Of a DNA stretch of 64,000 nt, positions 33,374 to 41,719 are shown piece after piece. Under the pieces are notes generated by a model that did no database searches, was not told the origin of the DNA, and was given only the letters and a program-made list of their open reading frames with translations. Position 1 is the stretch's first letter, and every line of letters begins with the position of its first letter. The position numbers were made by a program, and so were the translations under genes. This DNA comes from Micromonospora eburnea (GTDB lineage Bacteria; Actinomycetota; Actinomycetes; Mycobacteriales; Micromonosporaceae). Location: the NCBI RefSeq assembly GCF_900090225.1, contig NZ_FMHY01000002.1, forward strand, positions 1,860,001 through 1,924,000. Reading direction: 5' to 3'.

Positions 33374-36300
33374 TCAGCGCCCCTCGGCCTCGTCCATCGC
33401 CCGGTAGATGCGCTGCTCGGAGACCGGGTACGGGGTGCCGAGCGCCTGGGCGAAGATGTTCACCCGCAGCTCCTCGATCATCCAGCGGATCTGCCGTACC
33501 GCCGCCGACTGCCGTCTCGCCGGCGGCAGGGCGTTCAGCATGTCCTGGTACTCCCGCTGCACCACGGCGATCCGATCCTGCTGCTGCTTGTCCCGCTGCG
33601 GATTGCCGGGCAGCCGGTCCAGCCGGCGCTCGATCGCGGTGAGGTAGCGCAGCAGGTCGGGCAGGCGGGCGTACCCGGCCTCGGTGATGAAGCCCTTGTG
33701 CACCAGGCCGCCGAGCTGGTTGCGGATGTCGGCCAGGGCGGCCACCACGGCGAGGTTCCTCGTCGCACCGAGCCGCTGCTCCACCGCGTACGCGGCCGCG
33801 AGCACCTGGCGGACCCGGCCCATCACCTCGACCACGGTGTCGACCAGGTCGGCGCGTACCTTGTCGCGCAGCGCGGCGAAACCCTCGGCGTCCCAGGCCG
33901 GGCCGCCGGCGTCGGCGGTCAGCCGGTCGATCGCCGCGCCGGTGGCGTCCTCGATCAACGCCTGCACCCCGCCGTGCGGGTTGCGGGACAGCGCCAGCTT
34001 GGCCTCGTTGGAGAGGCGACCCTGGAGGAACTTCGCCGGGGACGGCAGGGTCAGCCGGAGCAGCCGCCGGGTGCCCGCCCAGTGCGCGGCCTCCTGCTCG
34101 GCCGGGGAGTCGAACACCTTCACCCCGACCGTGGTGCCCTCGTCGACCAGGGCCGGGTACGCGGTCACCGCGTACCCGGCGCGGACCTGCTCGATGGTGC
34201 GAGGAAGATCGCCGATGCTCCACTCGGTGAGCCCGGTCCGGGCCACGTCCGGCGCGGCGGCGGCGACGACCTGGCGTACCTCCTGGCGGAGTTGGCGTTG
34301 CAGGGCCGGCAGGTCCTTGCCCTCGGCGACCGGTTTGTCGTCGTCGCCGAGCACCCGGAAGGTGACCCGCAGGTGTGGCGGCAGCTTGTCCAGGTCCCAG
34401 GACTGCGGCGGCACGGTCACCCCGGTCATCCGGCGCAGCTGCCGGGCGAGCGCGTCGAGCAGCGGCTCCTCGCCGGGGGTGATCGCCGCCAGCGCCGCCC
34501 GGGCGTAGTCGGGCACCGGGACGAAGTTGCGCCGCAACGCCTTGGGCAGCGACCGGATCAGCGCGATGACCAGTTCCTCGCGCAGCCCGGGCACCTGCCA
34601 GTCGAAGCTCTCCGCCGGCACCTGGTTGAGCAGCGGCAGCGGGATGTCCACGGTGACCCCGTCGGTCGCGGTGCCCGGGTCGAAGGTGTAGGTCAGCGGA
34701 AGGGTCACCCCGTCGGCCCGCCACTCGTCCGGGTAGTCGGCCTCGTCCACCCCGCCGCGACCGGTGTTCACGAGCAGATCGCGGGTGAAGGTGAGCAGGT
34801 CGGGCCGCTCCCGGCGGACCTTCTTCCACCAGGTGTCGAAGTGCCGCCCGGAGACCACGTCGGCGGGGATCCGCTGGTCGTAGAAGTGGAAGATCGTCTC
34901 GTCGTCGACCAGGATGTCCCGCCGCCGGGCCCGGTTCTCCAACTCCTCCACCTCGGCGAGGAGCCGTTGGTTGTCCCGCCAGAACTGGTGGTGGGTCTGC
35001 CAGTCGCCCTCGACCAGGGCGTGCCGGATGAACAGCTCACGGGACAACGGCGGGTCGATCCGCCCGAAGTTGACCTTGCGGGAGGTGACGATCGGGATGC
35101 CGTACAGGGTGACCTTCTCGTACGCCATCACCGCGGCCTGCTTCTTCTCCCAGTGCGGCTCGCTGTAGCTGCGTTTGACCAGGTGCTGGGCGAGCGGTTC
35201 GACCCACTCGGGCTCGATCCGGCCGGCGACCCGGCCCCAGAGCCGGGAGGTCTCCACCAGCTCGGCGGCCATCACCCAGCGCGGCGGCTTCTTGAATAGC
35301 GCCGAGCCGGGGAAGACCGCGAACTTCGCCCCGCGCGCCCCCAGGTACTCGTGCTTCTGGGCGTCCTTGAGCCCGAGGTGGGAGAGCAGGCCGGGCAGCA
35401 GCGACTGGTGCACCTTCGGGGTGTCGATCTCCTCCGGCAGGTCCGCGCCGGCCCCGCGGCGCCCGTCCCCCTTTTCTCCGGTACGCAGCACCTGACGCAG
35501 CTGGCTGACGATGTCCTGCCACTCGCGGACCCGCAGGTAGTTCAGGTATTCCGCCTTGCACATCCGCCGGAACGCGCTGGACGACAGGGCCCGCTGCTGC
35601 TCACGCAGATACCGCCACAGGTTGAGGTACGCGACGAAGTCCGACTCCTTGTCGGCGAACCGGGCGTGCGCCTGGTCGGCCTGGGCCTGCTTCTCCGCCG
35701 GCCGCTCGCGCGGATCCTGGATGGAGAGCGCGGCGGCGATCACGATCACCTCGGTGGCGCAGCCGTTGCGCTCGCCCTCCAGGACCATCCGGGCCAACCG
35801 CGGGTCGACCGGGAGCTGGGCCAGCCGCCGGCCCAGCGCGGTGAGCCGCTTCGCCGGGTCGGTCTCGGCCGGGTCGAGCGCGCCCAACTCGTGCAGCAGG
35901 TTCACGCCGTCGGTGATGTTGCGCCGGTCCGGCGGGTCGATGAACGGGAACGCGGCGATGTCGCCGAGCCCGATCGAGGTCATCTGGAGGATGACCGAGG
36001 CGAGGTTGGTGCGCAGGATCTCCGGATCGGTGAACTCGGGACGGGAGGAGAAGTCCTGCTCGTCGTAGAGGCGGATGCAGATGCCGTCCGAGGTACGCCC
36101 GCAGCGCCCCTTGCGCTGGTTGGCCGACGCCTGCGACACCGGCTCGATCGGCAGCCGCTGCACCTTGAGCCGGCTGGAGTAGCGGGAGATCCGGGCGGTG
36201 CCCGGGTCCACCACGTACTTGATGCCGGGCACGGTCAGCGAGGTCTCCGCGACGTTGGTGGCGAGCACCACCCGGCGCCCGGCGTGCGGGGCGAAGACCC

Positions 36301-37369
36301 GGTGCTGCTCGGCGGTGGACAGGCGGGCGTACAGCGGGAGGATCTCGGTGCCGAGCAGGGACCGCTTCTTCTGCACCAGCTTGCCGAGCGCCTCCGCGGT
36401 GTCCCGGATCTCCCGCTCGCCGCTGAGGAAGACCAGGATGTCGCCGGGCCCCTCGGCGGCCAGTTCCTCGACCGCGTCGCCGATGGCCTGGATCTGGTCG
36501 CGGACGTTCTCCTCGTCGGCCTCGTCCTCATCCTCGCCCTCGGTGACCTCGACCAGCGGCCGGTACCGCACCTCGACCGGGTAGGTCCGGCCGGACACCT
36601 CGACGATCGGCGCCGGGTTGCCCTCGGCGTCGGCGAAGTGCTTGGCGAACCGGTCGGTCTCGATGGTCGCCGAGGTGATGACCACCTTGAGGTCGGGGCG
36701 GCGGGGAAGGAGCTGCTTGAGGTAGCCCAGAATGAAGTCGATGTTGAGGCTGCGCTCGTGCGCCTCGTCGATGATCAACGTGTCGTACTGGCGCAGCATC
36801 CGGTCGGTCTGCAACTCGGCCAGCAGGATGCCGTCGGTCATCAGCTTGACCAGGCTGTTCTCGCTGACCTGATCGGTGAAGCGCACCTTGTAGCCGACCA
36901 CGTCGCCCAGCTCGGTGCCCAGTTCCTCGGCGATCCGGTCGGCGACGGTCCGGGCGGCGAGCCGGCGGGGCTGGGTGTGCCCGATCAGCCCGGTGATCCC
37001 GCGCCCCAGCTCCAGGCAGATCTTGGGTAGCTGGGTGGTCTTGCCGGAGCCGGTCTCGCCGGCCACGATCACCACCTGGTGGTCGCGGATGGCGGCGGCG
37101 ATGTCGTCCTTGCGCTCGCTGACCGGCAACTGGGCCGGGTAGGTGACCACCGGCACGGCGGCTCGCCGGGCGACCAGTCGGGCCTCGGCCCGCGCCACCT
37201 CGGCCGCGATCTCGGCCAGCGCCGCGTCGCGCCGCTGCGGGTTGCGCAGCTTCCGGACCCCGTCCAGCCGGCGCTGGAGCCGGCGCTGGTCGCGGAACAT
37301 CAGGGGGGAGAGGCGGCGGTGCAGGTCGCGGGCGGTCTCGGCGGCGGCGGGTACGGCTGGATTCTGCAT
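33374..37369 (-). CDS. hrpA: ATP-dependent RNA helicase HrpA
   Basis: 1331 residues from ATG 37369 (MQNPAVPAAAETARDLHRRL); E. coli HrpA is about 1300. The frame continues to 37642 but overlaps the divergent cytidine deaminase gene. It is a DEAH-box helicase: Walker A GETGSGKTTQLPK, DEAH in LIIDEAHERSLNIDFILGYL, SAT in VVITSATIETDRF, motif VI QRKGRCGRTSDGICIRLY, then winged-helix/ratchet (HA2) and OB-fold regions, and the long HrpA-specific C-terminal domain (KALRRNFVPVPDYARAAL near residue 970; FLQGRLSNEAKLALSRNPHGGV). An acidic insert (EGEDEDEADEEN) lies before motif IV. HrpA works in mRNA processing and rescue of stalled ribosomes. Confidence 0.95.
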   Translation of the reverse strand: MQNPAVPAAAETARDLHRRLSPLMFRDQRRLQRRLDGVRKLRNPQRRDAALAEIAAEVARAEARLVARRAAVPVVTYPAQLPVSERKDDIAAAIRDHQVVIVAGETGSGKTTQLPKICLELGRGITGLIGHTQPRRLAARTVADRIAEELGTELGDVVGYKVRFTDQVSENSLVKLMTDGILLAELQTDRMLRQYDTLIIDEAHERSLNIDFILGYLKQLLPRRPDLKVVITSATIETDRFAKHFADAEGNPAPIVEVSGRTYPVEVRYRPLVEVTEGEDEDEADEENVRDQIQAIGDAVEELAAEGPGDILVFLSGEREIRDTAEALGKLVQKKRSLLGTEILPLYARLSTAEQHRVFAPHAGRRVVLATNVAETSLTVPGIKYVVDPGTARISRYSSRLKVQRLPIEPVSQASANQRKGRCGRTSDGICIRLYDEQDFSSRPEFTDPEILRTNLASVILQMTSIGLGDIAAFPFIDPPDRRNITDGVNLLHELGALDPAETDPAKRLTALGRRLAQLPVDPRLARMVLEGERNGCATEVIVIAAALSIQDPRERPAEKQAQADQAHARFADKESDFVAYLNLWRYLREQQRALSSSAFRRMCKAEYLNYLRVREWQDIVSQLRQVLRTGEKGDGRRGAGADLPEEIDTPKVHQSLLPGLLSHLGLKDAQKHEYLGARGAKFAVFPGSALFKKPPRWVMAAELVETSRLWGRVAGRIEPEWVEPLAQHLVKRSYSEPHWEKKQAAVMAYEKVTLYGIPIVTSRKVNFGRIDPPLSRELFIRHALVEGDWQTHHQFWRDNQRLLAEVEELENRARRRDILVDDETIFHFYDQRIPADVVSGRHFDTWWKKVRRERPDLLTFTRDLLVNTGRGGVDEADYPDEWRADGVTLPLTYTFDPGTATDGVTVDIPLPLLNQVPAESFDWQVPGLREELVIALIRSLPKALRRNFVPVPDYARAALAAITPGEEPLLDALARQLRRMTGVTVPPQSWDLDKLPPHLRVTFRVLGDDDKPVAEGKDLPALQRQLRQEVRQVVAAAAPDVARTGLTEWSIGDLPRTIEQVRAGYAVTAYPALVDEGTTVGVKVFDSPAEQEAAHWAGTRRLLRLTLPSPAKFLQGRLSNEAKLALSRNPHGGVQALIEDATGAAIDRLTADAGGPAWDAEGFAALRDKVRADLVDTVVEVMGRVRQVLAAAYAVEQRLGATRNLAVVAALADIRNQLGGLVHKGFITEAGYARLPDLLRYLTAIERRLDRLPGNPQRDKQQQDRIAVVQREYQDMLNALPPARRQSAAVRQIRWMIEELRVNIFAQALGTPYPVSEQRIYRAMDEAEGR

Positions 37370-37517
37370 GTCGTCGCCAAGGATAGGCAGCCGCGCGCCG
37401 GAGCGCTCCCGGGTTACCGCCGGCGGCCGGGATCCACGACACTCACCCGGCACTGCGTGAACGCCGCCGGACGCCGCACTAGAGTTGGCCGCCGACCGAG
37501 GTCGACGACGGGACGTG

Positions 37518-37991
37518 ATGATCATGCGGGACACCGACCGGGCGCTGGTGCAGGCCGCCACGGCCGTCGCCAAGCTGCGCTGCCGAAGCGACAACCACAG
37601 CGTCGCCGCCGCCGCGCGGACCACCGACGGCCGGGTCTTCACCGGCGTGAACGTCTACCACTTCACCGGGGGCCCGTGCGCCGAGGTGGTGGCCATCGGC
37701 GCCGCCGCCACCCAGGGCGCCGGTGAGCTGGAGACCATCGTCGCGGTGGGCGACCGCGGCCGGGGTGTCATTCCGCCGTGCGGTCGATGCCGGCAGGTGC
37801 TCCTCGACTACTTTCCGTCGATCAAGGTGATCGTCGGTCCGATGGACGCGCTGCGCGCGGTCCCGGTCGCCGACCTGCTGCCCGAGACGTACGTCTGGTC
37901 GGACCACCAGGTGGAGGTGCCGGCCGCGCCGCGAACCGGGGTGTGGCCGCTGCCGGTGGTGCCGGGCAGCCGCCAGGCCGCGGAGGACTAG
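37518..37991 (+). CDS. cdd: Cytidine deaminase family protein
   Basis: 157 residues from ATG 37518 (a second ATG lies at 37524). Zinc-dependent deaminase motifs are complete: C54-A-E56 in GGPCAEVVAIGAA and C88-x2-C91 in IPPCGRCRQVLLDYFPSIKVIV. The arrangement and FTGVNVYHFTGGPCAE fit homotetrameric cytidine deaminases, but blasticidin-S deaminase-like members share the fold, so substrate is not certain. It is divergent from hrpA, and its stop directly abuts the convergent YciI gene stop. Confidence 0.82.
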   Translation: MIMRDTDRALVQAATAVAKLRCRSDNHSVAAAARTTDGRVFTGVNVYHFTGGPCAEVVAIGAAATQGAGELETIVAVGDRGRGVIPPCGRCRQVLLDYFPSIKVIVGPMDALRAVPVADLLPETYVWSDHQVEVPAAPRTGVWPLPVVPGSRQAAED

Positions 37992-38351
37992 TCAGTCCCC
38001 GGACGCCACCTCCAGCATGGACGTGGGCACCGGGACCTGCTCGAAGCGGAGCACGCCCTCCGGCACCATCCAGCTCATCACCCGGGCGACCAGCCGCCCG
38101 GCGCGCACCGCGGGATCGTTGGCGTAGATCTCGCGGGCCATCTGTGGGTCCACCGAGAGCACGGCGAGACCGTGGATCCGCTCGTCGTCGCCGCCGAGGA
38201 ACGGGCCGGCGGCCAGCAGCGCCCCCTGCTCCACCAGCCCCGCCTGGTGGGCCAGGTGCGCGTCCTGCAACCGGTCGACCGCGTCCTGGGGCAGCTCGGG
38301 CGGGTCGTCGGGACGCACCAGGAGGACCACGGTGTGCTGGTCGAATCGCAT
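37992..38351 (-). CDS. YciI family protein
   Basis: 119 residues of ferredoxin-like alpha/beta YciI fold: TVVLLVRPDDPPELPQDAVDRLQDAHLAHQAGLVEQGALLAAGPFLGGDDERIHGLAVLSVD, with the conserved His/Asp pair of the family (AHLAHQAG, GPF). It is located 36 bases after the MerR gene on the same strand and may be in its operon. Family members are small enzymes or accessory proteins of mostly unknown function; a second paralogue lies at 50609-50872. Confidence 0.8.
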   Translation of the reverse strand: MRFDQHTVVLLVRPDDPPELPQDAVDRLQDAHLAHQAGLVEQGALLAAGPFLGGDDERIHGLAVLSVDPQMAREIYANDPAVRAGRLVARVMSWMVPEGVLRFEQVPVPTSMLEVASGD

Positions 38352-38387
38352 GCTCTCAGCGTAGGGCGCAAATGGGTTGAAAAAGGG

Positions 38388-39320
38388 TCACCCCGGGGTT
38401 CGGGCCCGCAGGGCGCGGATCGACCAGTCGAGGATCGGGGCCAGGTTCTCGGTCGCCGACCAGCCGTTGATCACCGAGAGCAGGTGCAGGTATCGCTCGC
38501 GACGAGGATCGTTCGCGGATTTCAGCCGGTCCAGCAGCCGTCGCCGGAGGTCGGTGTCGTCGGGGCGGCCGCAGAGCCGCGCGTACCGGTCCGTGATCGC
38601 GGCGACGACCGGATCGGCTCGGCGCGAGGTCGGATCGACGCCGGCGGCCAGGGCCGGCCCGACCTGCTCCCGGGCGACCGCGACCGCGTCCCGGCGTACG
38701 GCCGGCGTGCCGGCCCGGTCCGCCGCGTGCTGCTCCGCCAGCCGCCGCAGGCTGGCCCGAAAACCCGGGTCCTGGGCGAGTTCGGCCAACTCCACCCAGG
38801 CCTCGACCTGTTCGGCGTCGGCGTCGTCGGGGAGTTCCGGGGTCAGGGTGCGCCTGATCCCGGCGAACGCGGGGTCGGCCGGCAGGCCGGTGAAGGCGGC
38901 GTCCAGGAACTCGTCGATCAGTCGCCGGCGCTCGGCGTCGGAGAGCTTCGCCAGCTGGTGCACGAGCCTCATCTCCTCTGGTGTGGACCCGCGCCGGGCG
39001 ACCGCGGTCAGCACCGCGCGCCGCAGCCGCAGCACCCGGATCTGGGCCGCCAGCGCCTCGGCGTGCGCCGCGGCGACCTCGGGCAGGGAGATCTCCCGGT
39101 CCACGATGCCGCGGATCGTGGCCAGGTCCAGTCCGAGGTCGCGCAGCGTGCGTACGAGGTCGAGCCGGGCGGCGGCGTCCAGGTCGTAGCGGCGCTGGCC
39201 GGTGGGGCTGCGGTCGGTGGGCGGCACGATCCCCTGGTCGGAGTAGAAGCGGATGGTCTTGACCGTCATCCCGGTCCGTCGGGCCAGGTCGCCGATCGAG
39301 TAGAGCCGCTCGCCGTTCAT
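38388..39320 (-). CDS. MerR family transcriptional regulator
   Basis: 310 residues. The N-terminal winged helix-turn-helix is typical: LYSIGDLARRTGMTVKTIRFYSDQGIVPPTDRSPTGQRRYDLDAAARLDLVRTLRDLGLDLATIRGIV. A coiled dimerisation helix follows, then an unusually long C-terminal helical domain (residues about 120-310) with no Cys-rich metal-binding loop, so it is probably not a metal sensor. It is divergent from the ferric-siderophore importer with the iron boxes between them, but no MerR-type operator is obvious to me. Effector unknown. Confidence 0.88.
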   Translation of the reverse strand: MNGERLYSIGDLARRTGMTVKTIRFYSDQGIVPPTDRSPTGQRRYDLDAAARLDLVRTLRDLGLDLATIRGIVDREISLPEVAAAHAEALAAQIRVLRLRRAVLTAVARRGSTPEEMRLVHQLAKLSDAERRRLIDEFLDAAFTGLPADPAFAGIRRTLTPELPDDADAEQVEAWVELAELAQDPGFRASLRRLAEQHAADRAGTPAVRRDAVAVAREQVGPALAAGVDPTSRRADPVVAAITDRYARLCGRPDDTDLRRRLLDRLKSANDPRRERYLHLLSVINGWSATENLAPILDWSIRALRARTPG

Positions 39321-39415
39321 GCCCTTACCTTTGCGCCTCCCGTCAGGGGAGCCGCAAGCGCCACGCAGCGTCGCGTCGCCGTTCGCCCCGGCGGCGGAAG
39401 ATCGACGATCCCGAG

Positions 39416-39458
39416 TTAGGTTCGCCTAACCTTCTCCGTTAAGGTAAGGCGAACCTAA
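39416..39458. promoter_or_regulatory. Tandem IdeR/DmdR iron boxes
   Basis: Two 19-bp sites precede the importer operon. The first (39416-39434) matches 15 of 19 and the second (39440-39458) 16 of 19 positions of the known consensus TTAGGTTAGGCTAACCTAA. They are five bases apart and end 20 bases before the first start codon, where an iron-bound repressor would block transcription. The operon should therefore be induced by iron starvation. Confidence 0.85.
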
Positions 39459-39478
39459 GCCAACAGGACGGACTGCTC

Positions 39479-40525
39479 GTGACCAGCGTCGCCGTCCGGC
39501 CCGCCCGGGCCGGCACCCCCACCCGCCGAGGCGTCGGCCGCCGCCTCGCGGTCACCCTGGCGGCGGCGCTCCTGCTCACCGTCGCGCTGGCCGCCAGCCT
39601 GGCGCTCGGCAGCCGGCCGCTGCCCGTCGAGGCGGTGTGGGCCGCGCTCACCGCCCCGGACGGCGGGGAGGCCAGCACGATCGTCCGGGAACTGCGGCTG
39701 CCGCGTACCGCCCTGGGGTTGGTCGTCGGGCTCGCCCTGGCCCTCGCCGGCGTGCTCTTCCAGGCCGTCACCCGCAACCCCCTCGCCGAGCCGCGCATCC
39801 TCGGCGTCAGCGCCGGCGCGTCCGTCGGCGTGGTGCTGGCCATCGCCGTCTTCGGCGTCGGCACCCTCACCGGGTACGTCTGGTTCGGCGTCGGCGGCGC
39901 ACTCCTCGCCGGCCTGCTGGTCTTCGCCGTCGCCAACCGCACCCGCGAGGGCGCCAGCCCGGTCACCCTCGCGCTGGTCGGCGCGGCCCTCGACGCCAGT
40001 CTCGGCGCCGTCGTGTACGCGCTGCTCAGCATCGACGCCCGCACCTTCGAGGAGTACCGATTCTGGGTGGTCGGCGGCCTGACCGGCCGGGACGTCGGCG
40101 TCGCCGGGCAGGTGCTCCCGTTCGTCCTCGCCGGCGTCGCGCTCGCCGCCCTGGTCGCCCGAGGGCTGGACGCGCTCGCGCTCGGCGACGACGTCGCCCG
40201 CGGCCTGGGGCACCGGATCGCGCTGGTCCGCCTCGGCGCCGGGGCGGCCGGCGTGCTGCTCACCGGCGCCGCGGTCGCCGCCGCCGGGCCGATCGCCTTC
40301 GTCGGGCTGGCGGTGCCGCACCTGGCCCGGGCACTGGTCGGCGCCGACCACCGGTGGACCCTGCTGGTCGCCGGACTGCTCGGCCCGGCCCTGCTGCTCA
40401 CCGCCGACATCGTCGGCCGACTCGTCGCGCCGCCCGGCGAGATCCCGGCCGGCATCGTCACCGCGCTGCTCGGCGCGCCGCTGCTCGCCTACCTGGTCCG
40501 CCGCGCCCGGGTGGTGACCACGTGA
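39479..40525 (+). CDS. Ferric-siderophore ABC transporter permease (FecCD family)
   Basis: 348 residues from GTG 39479, 20 bases after the second iron box. It has about ten membrane helices and the FecCD landmarks: RLPRTALGLVVGLALALAGVLFQAVTRNPLAEPRILGVSAGASVGVVLAIAVFG near residues 75-125 and GPIAFVGLAVPHLARALVGADHR near residue 275, the coupling region for the ATPase. With the second permease it forms the heterodimeric channel of an iron-siderophore importer. The stop lies inside the first copy of the tandem repeat at 40522. Confidence 0.92.
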   Translation: MTSVAVRPARAGTPTRRGVGRRLAVTLAAALLLTVALAASLALGSRPLPVEAVWAALTAPDGGEASTIVRELRLPRTALGLVVGLALALAGVLFQAVTRNPLAEPRILGVSAGASVGVVLAIAVFGVGTLTGYVWFGVGGALLAGLLVFAVANRTREGASPVTLALVGAALDASLGAVVYALLSIDARTFEEYRFWVVGGLTGRDVGVAGQVLPFVLAGVALAALVARGLDALALGDDVARGLGHRIALVRLGAGAAGVLLTGAAVAAAGPIAFVGLAVPHLARALVGADHRWTLLVAGLLGPALLLTADIVGRLVAPPGEIPAGIVTALLGAPLLAYLVRRARVVTT

Positions 40526-40678
40526 GCGAGCGGAGCGAGCGAACCATCTGGCTCAGTAGCGTGGCGCCTCGCGCCGCCGGTGAGCGAAGCGAGGAGGCAC
40601 CGTGAGCGAGCGAACCATTGGGCTCGGTAGCGTGGCGCCTCGCGCCGCCGGTGAGCGAAGCGAGGCGGCGGCGTGAGC
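40522..40678 (+). repeat. Tandem intergenic repeat between the two permease genes
   Basis: Two copies (40522-40601, 40602-40672) begin GTGAGCGAGC and end near GGTGAGCGAAGCGAGG; the first carries a 9-bp insertion. A third GTGAGCG begins at 40673 and is the start codon of the next gene. The first unit begins with the overlapping stop of the upstream gene. Each unit has a short stem (CGCCTCGC with GCGAGGCG in copy two). Together they separate two genes that would otherwise abut. Confidence 0.85.
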
Positions 40679-41719
40679 GGGCCGAGTCTCGCCCTGCCCG
40701 GGCGGTCACTGCTGCGGGTCGGGCCGGTCACCGTACAGGTCCGCCGTCGCCCGGTGCTCGTCGCCGCCACCCTGTTCCTGCTGCTCGCCGGTGCCGTCGT
40801 GGTCAGCCTCTCGCTCGGCACCCCGTACGTCGCACCCGGTGACGTGCTGCGCTCGCTCTCCGGGGCCGGCACCCCGTACGACCTGGTGGTGCTGCACCTG
40901 CGACTGCCCCGCGCGGTGCTCGCGGCGCTGGCCGGGGCCGCGTTCGGCGTGGCCGGCACCCTGATCCAGAGCGTCGCCCGCAACCCGCTGGCCAGCCCCG
41001 ACGTCATCGGTGTCACCCAGGGCGCCGGGCTGGCCGCGACGGTGGCCCTCACCGGCGGCGCCGCCGCGATCCTGGTCGCGCCGGCCGCGCTGCTCGGCGG
41101 CCTGGTCGCGGCGGTCGCGGTGTTCGCCCTCGGGGCCCGGCACGGGCTGGCGGCGCAACGTTTCGTCCTCGCCGGGGTGGCGGTGGCGTTCGCGTTCCGC
41201 GCGCTCACCGAGGTGGTGATGCTCACCGCCGACCCGATCGACGGGCTGCGCGCCCAGGTCTGGCTGATCGGCACCCTCGCCGGCAAGGGCTGGACCGAGG
41301 CCGCCTGGATCGGGGCCACCCTCGCCGTGCTGCTGCCGGTGCTCGCCTGGGCCGGTTGGGCGCTGCACAGCACCGCGCTGGACGACGACACCGCCCGCGG
41401 CGTCGGGCTGCGTCCGGTGGCCCGCCGGGTCGGGCTGGCCGCCACCGGTGTGCTGATCGCGGCCACCGTCACCGCCCAGGTCGGCGCGGTGGACTTCGTC
41501 GCCCTGGTCGCCCCGCAGGTGGCCCGCCGGCTGGTCCGGGGGGAGCGGCCACCGCTGCTCTGCGCCGCGCTGCTCGGGGCACTGCTGCTGGTGCTCGCCG
41601 ACCTCGGCGGTCGCCGCCTGTTCGCGCCCACCCAACTCCCCGCCGGGGTGCTCACCGCCGCCATCGGGGGGCCGTACCTGATGTTCCTGTTGCTGCGTAC
41701 CCGAGGGAGGCGGTCGTGA
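40673..41719 (+). CDS. Ferric-siderophore ABC transporter permease (FecCD family)
   Basis: 348 residues from GTG 40673, whose start codon lies at the end of the tandem repeat. FecCD landmarks are again clear: LRLPRAVLAALAGAAFGVAGTLIQSVARNPLASPDVIGVTQGAGLAATVAL and VGAVDFVALVAPQVARRLVRGERPPLL, plus about ten hydrophobic helices. It pairs with the previous permease. Its stop overlaps the ATPase start by four bases (GTGA). The lack of a normal Shine-Dalgarno before GTG 40673 suggests that the repeat affects translation. Confidence 0.92.
   Translation: MSGPSLALPGRSLLRVGPVTVQVRRRPVLVAATLFLLLAGAVVVSLSLGTPYVAPGDVLRSLSGAGTPYDLVVLHLRLPRAVLAALAGAAFGVAGTLIQSVARNPLASPDVIGVTQGAGLAATVALTGGAAAILVAPAALLGGLVAAVAVFALGARHGLAAQRFVLAGVAVAFAFRALTEVVMLTADPIDGLRAQVWLIGTLAGKGWTEAAWIGATLAVLLPVLAWAGWALHSTALDDDTARGVGLRPVARRVGLAATGVLIAATVTAQVGAVDFVALVAPQVARRLVRGERPPLLCAALLGALLLVLADLGGRRLFAPTQLPAGVLTAAIGGPYLMFLLLRTRGRRS

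Noticed and set aside
40522-40678. Possible CRISPR or spacer array
   Set aside because: Only two long units of unequal length with no spacers. The units themselves carry start and stop codons.
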